NCBI GenBank assembly: GCA_964394475.1
Contig: CAYMXZ010000176.1
Span: forward strand, 1-7,407
Length of the DNA stretch: 7,407 nt
DNA from: RQOF01 sp964394475
GTDB taxonomy: Bacteria > Calditrichota > Calditrichia > RBG-13-44-9
Reading direction: 5' to 3'
Shown: positions 6,998 through 7,407 of the stretch, piece by piece
Numbering within the stretch: the first letter of the stretch is position 1
Layout: each line of letters opens with the position of its first letter
Notes under the pieces: model-generated
What the model was told of the DNA's origin: nothing
The model's input: only the letters and a program-made list of their open reading frames with translations
Database searches by the model: none
Translations under genes and position numbers: made by a program

Positions 6998-7013
6998 TGG
7001 CAAATTATTTGCT
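6998..7013 (+). promoter_or_regulatory. Sigma-54 (-24/-12) promoter
   Basis: TGGCAAATTATTTGCT aligns without gaps to the sigma-54 consensus TGGCACG-N4-TTGC(A/T). It keeps TGGCA and TTGCT exactly, with GG and GC separated by the required 10 nt; only the C and G after TGGCA differ (both A). Taking C7012 as -12 puts the start at about A7024, giving a 27-nt leader that carries the ribosome binding site of the receiver gene at 7051. The match also contains a palindrome (GCAAAT-T-ATTTGC, 7000-7012), so a repressor site is a less likely alternative. Confidence 0.85.
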
Positions 7014-7037
7014 TTATATTATTACGTCATATTTTTT

Positions 7038-7043
7038 AAGGAG
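7038..7043 (+). promoter_or_regulatory. Strong ribosome binding site of the second receiver gene
   Basis: AAGGAG with a 7-nt spacer before the ATG at 7051 is the strongest Shine-Dalgarno in the window, fitting a gene well expressed once its promoter is switched on. A second ATG at 7047 is out of frame. Confidence 0.7.
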
Positions 7044-7050
7044 AAGATGG

Positions 7051-7407
7051 ATGAAAAGAATTTTATTAGTAGATGATGATAAAGCGTTAAACCGCAGTGT
7101 GGACATCCTGCTTACGTTAGACGGCTATCAGACTTTACCGGTGTATGATGGTGAAGAGGCCCTGCAAAAACTTCTGCATCAGAAGTTCGATTTACTGATT
7201 ACCGATCTGATTATGCCGAAAATAGATGGTATCGAACTTATTTCTAAGGTAAGAAAATTAAATTCCACCCTGCCGATAATGGTTATCTCTGGACAATTAA
7301 ATAATCGACTGGTCAATCTACTAAAAAAACAGGAAATTCATTACATTATAACCAAACCAATTAATCCGACTCGTTTTCGAAAGTTAGTGCGCCGAGCCTT
7401 TGAAGAG
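7051..7407 (+). CDS. Response regulator receiver protein, C-terminus cut by window edge
   Basis: The 119 visible residues form an almost complete CheY-like receiver. They show acidic pocket DDD (8-10), phosphoacceptor D52 (ITDLIMP), the switch position as Ser80 (VISG, replacing Thr as is common) and K102 (TKPINP). The frame is still open at the window end, so it is unknown whether the protein is a single-domain receiver of about 120-130 residues or carries an output domain. The upstream sigma-54 promoter suggests it is expressed only when an enhancer-binding protein is active, most simply the NtrC-type regulator encoded just before it. It could be a second output of the same kinase, a phosphate sink giving feedback, or the start of another module; the visible sequence does not decide. 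Confidence 0.92.
   Translation, partial: MKRILLVDDDKALNRSVDILLTLDGYQTLPVYDGEEALQKLLHQKFDLLITDLIMPKIDGIELISKVRKLNSTLPIMVISGQLNNRLVNLLKKQEIHYIITKPINPTRFRKLVRRAFEE

Larger units (their letters stand above)
6784..7050 (+). other. Regulatory intergenic region before the second receiver gene
   Basis: This 267-bp non-coding gap between two same-strand genes holds the sigma-54 promoter at 6998-7013 and an inverted repeat at 6911-6931. Smaller features are TGAGTGCTCA (6814-6823, 4-2-4 inverted), two direct copies of CTTAGATT (6872-6879 and 6889-6896, 17 bp apart), and TTTTT-ATAG-AAAAA (6958-6971), which may bend the DNA between activator site and promoter. No convincing rho-independent terminator follows the upstream gene. 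Confidence 0.6.

Overview
The window (7,407 bp, AT-rich, densely coding) looks like chromosomal DNA of a Gram-negative bacterium. An LptE-type lipoprotein gene implies an outer membrane. Its C-terminal signature and its place directly behind a receiver-less sigma-54 activator resemble the arrangement I recall from Bacteroidetes and relatives (FCB group; Calditrichota or KSB1-like lineages are also plausible). The subtilase with an Asp/Asn/Gly-rich loop fits that group. The assignment is an inference. No RNA gene, IS element, CRISPR array or sign of recent transfer was seen.

Layout. Positions 1-4039 are a four-gene block on the minus strand, read from right to left: a sigma-54 enhancer-binding protein without a receiver domain; lptE (TTG start, 8-nt overlap); a TPR protein whose TPR blocks are split by a long acidic, probably disordered linker; and a secreted S8 protease cut by the left edge. 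Positions 4040-4377 are an AT-rich divergent intergenic region with short palindromes. Positions 4378-6783 are a plus-strand two-component pair: a soluble PAS-type histidine kinase and an NtrC-type response regulator with receiver, AAA+ and Fis-like HTH domains. Positions 6784-7050 are a regulatory gap with a near-consensus sigma-54 promoter (6998-7013). Positions 7051-7407 begin a receiver-domain protein cut by the right edge.

How the parts may work together. The kinase probably phosphorylates the NtrC-type regulator, which activates RNA polymerase-sigma-54. The only good sigma-54 promoter found in the intergenic DNA lies right behind that regulator and drives the receiver gene, so the simplest model is a local cascade: kinase, NtrC-type activator, sigma-54 promoter, second receiver. 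The minus-strand block seems to link envelope biogenesis (LptE) to a second sigma-54 activator. Two sigma-54 activators therefore sit back to back around one divergent region. The cascade and cross-talk are inferences; the domains, motifs and promoter match are read from the sequence.
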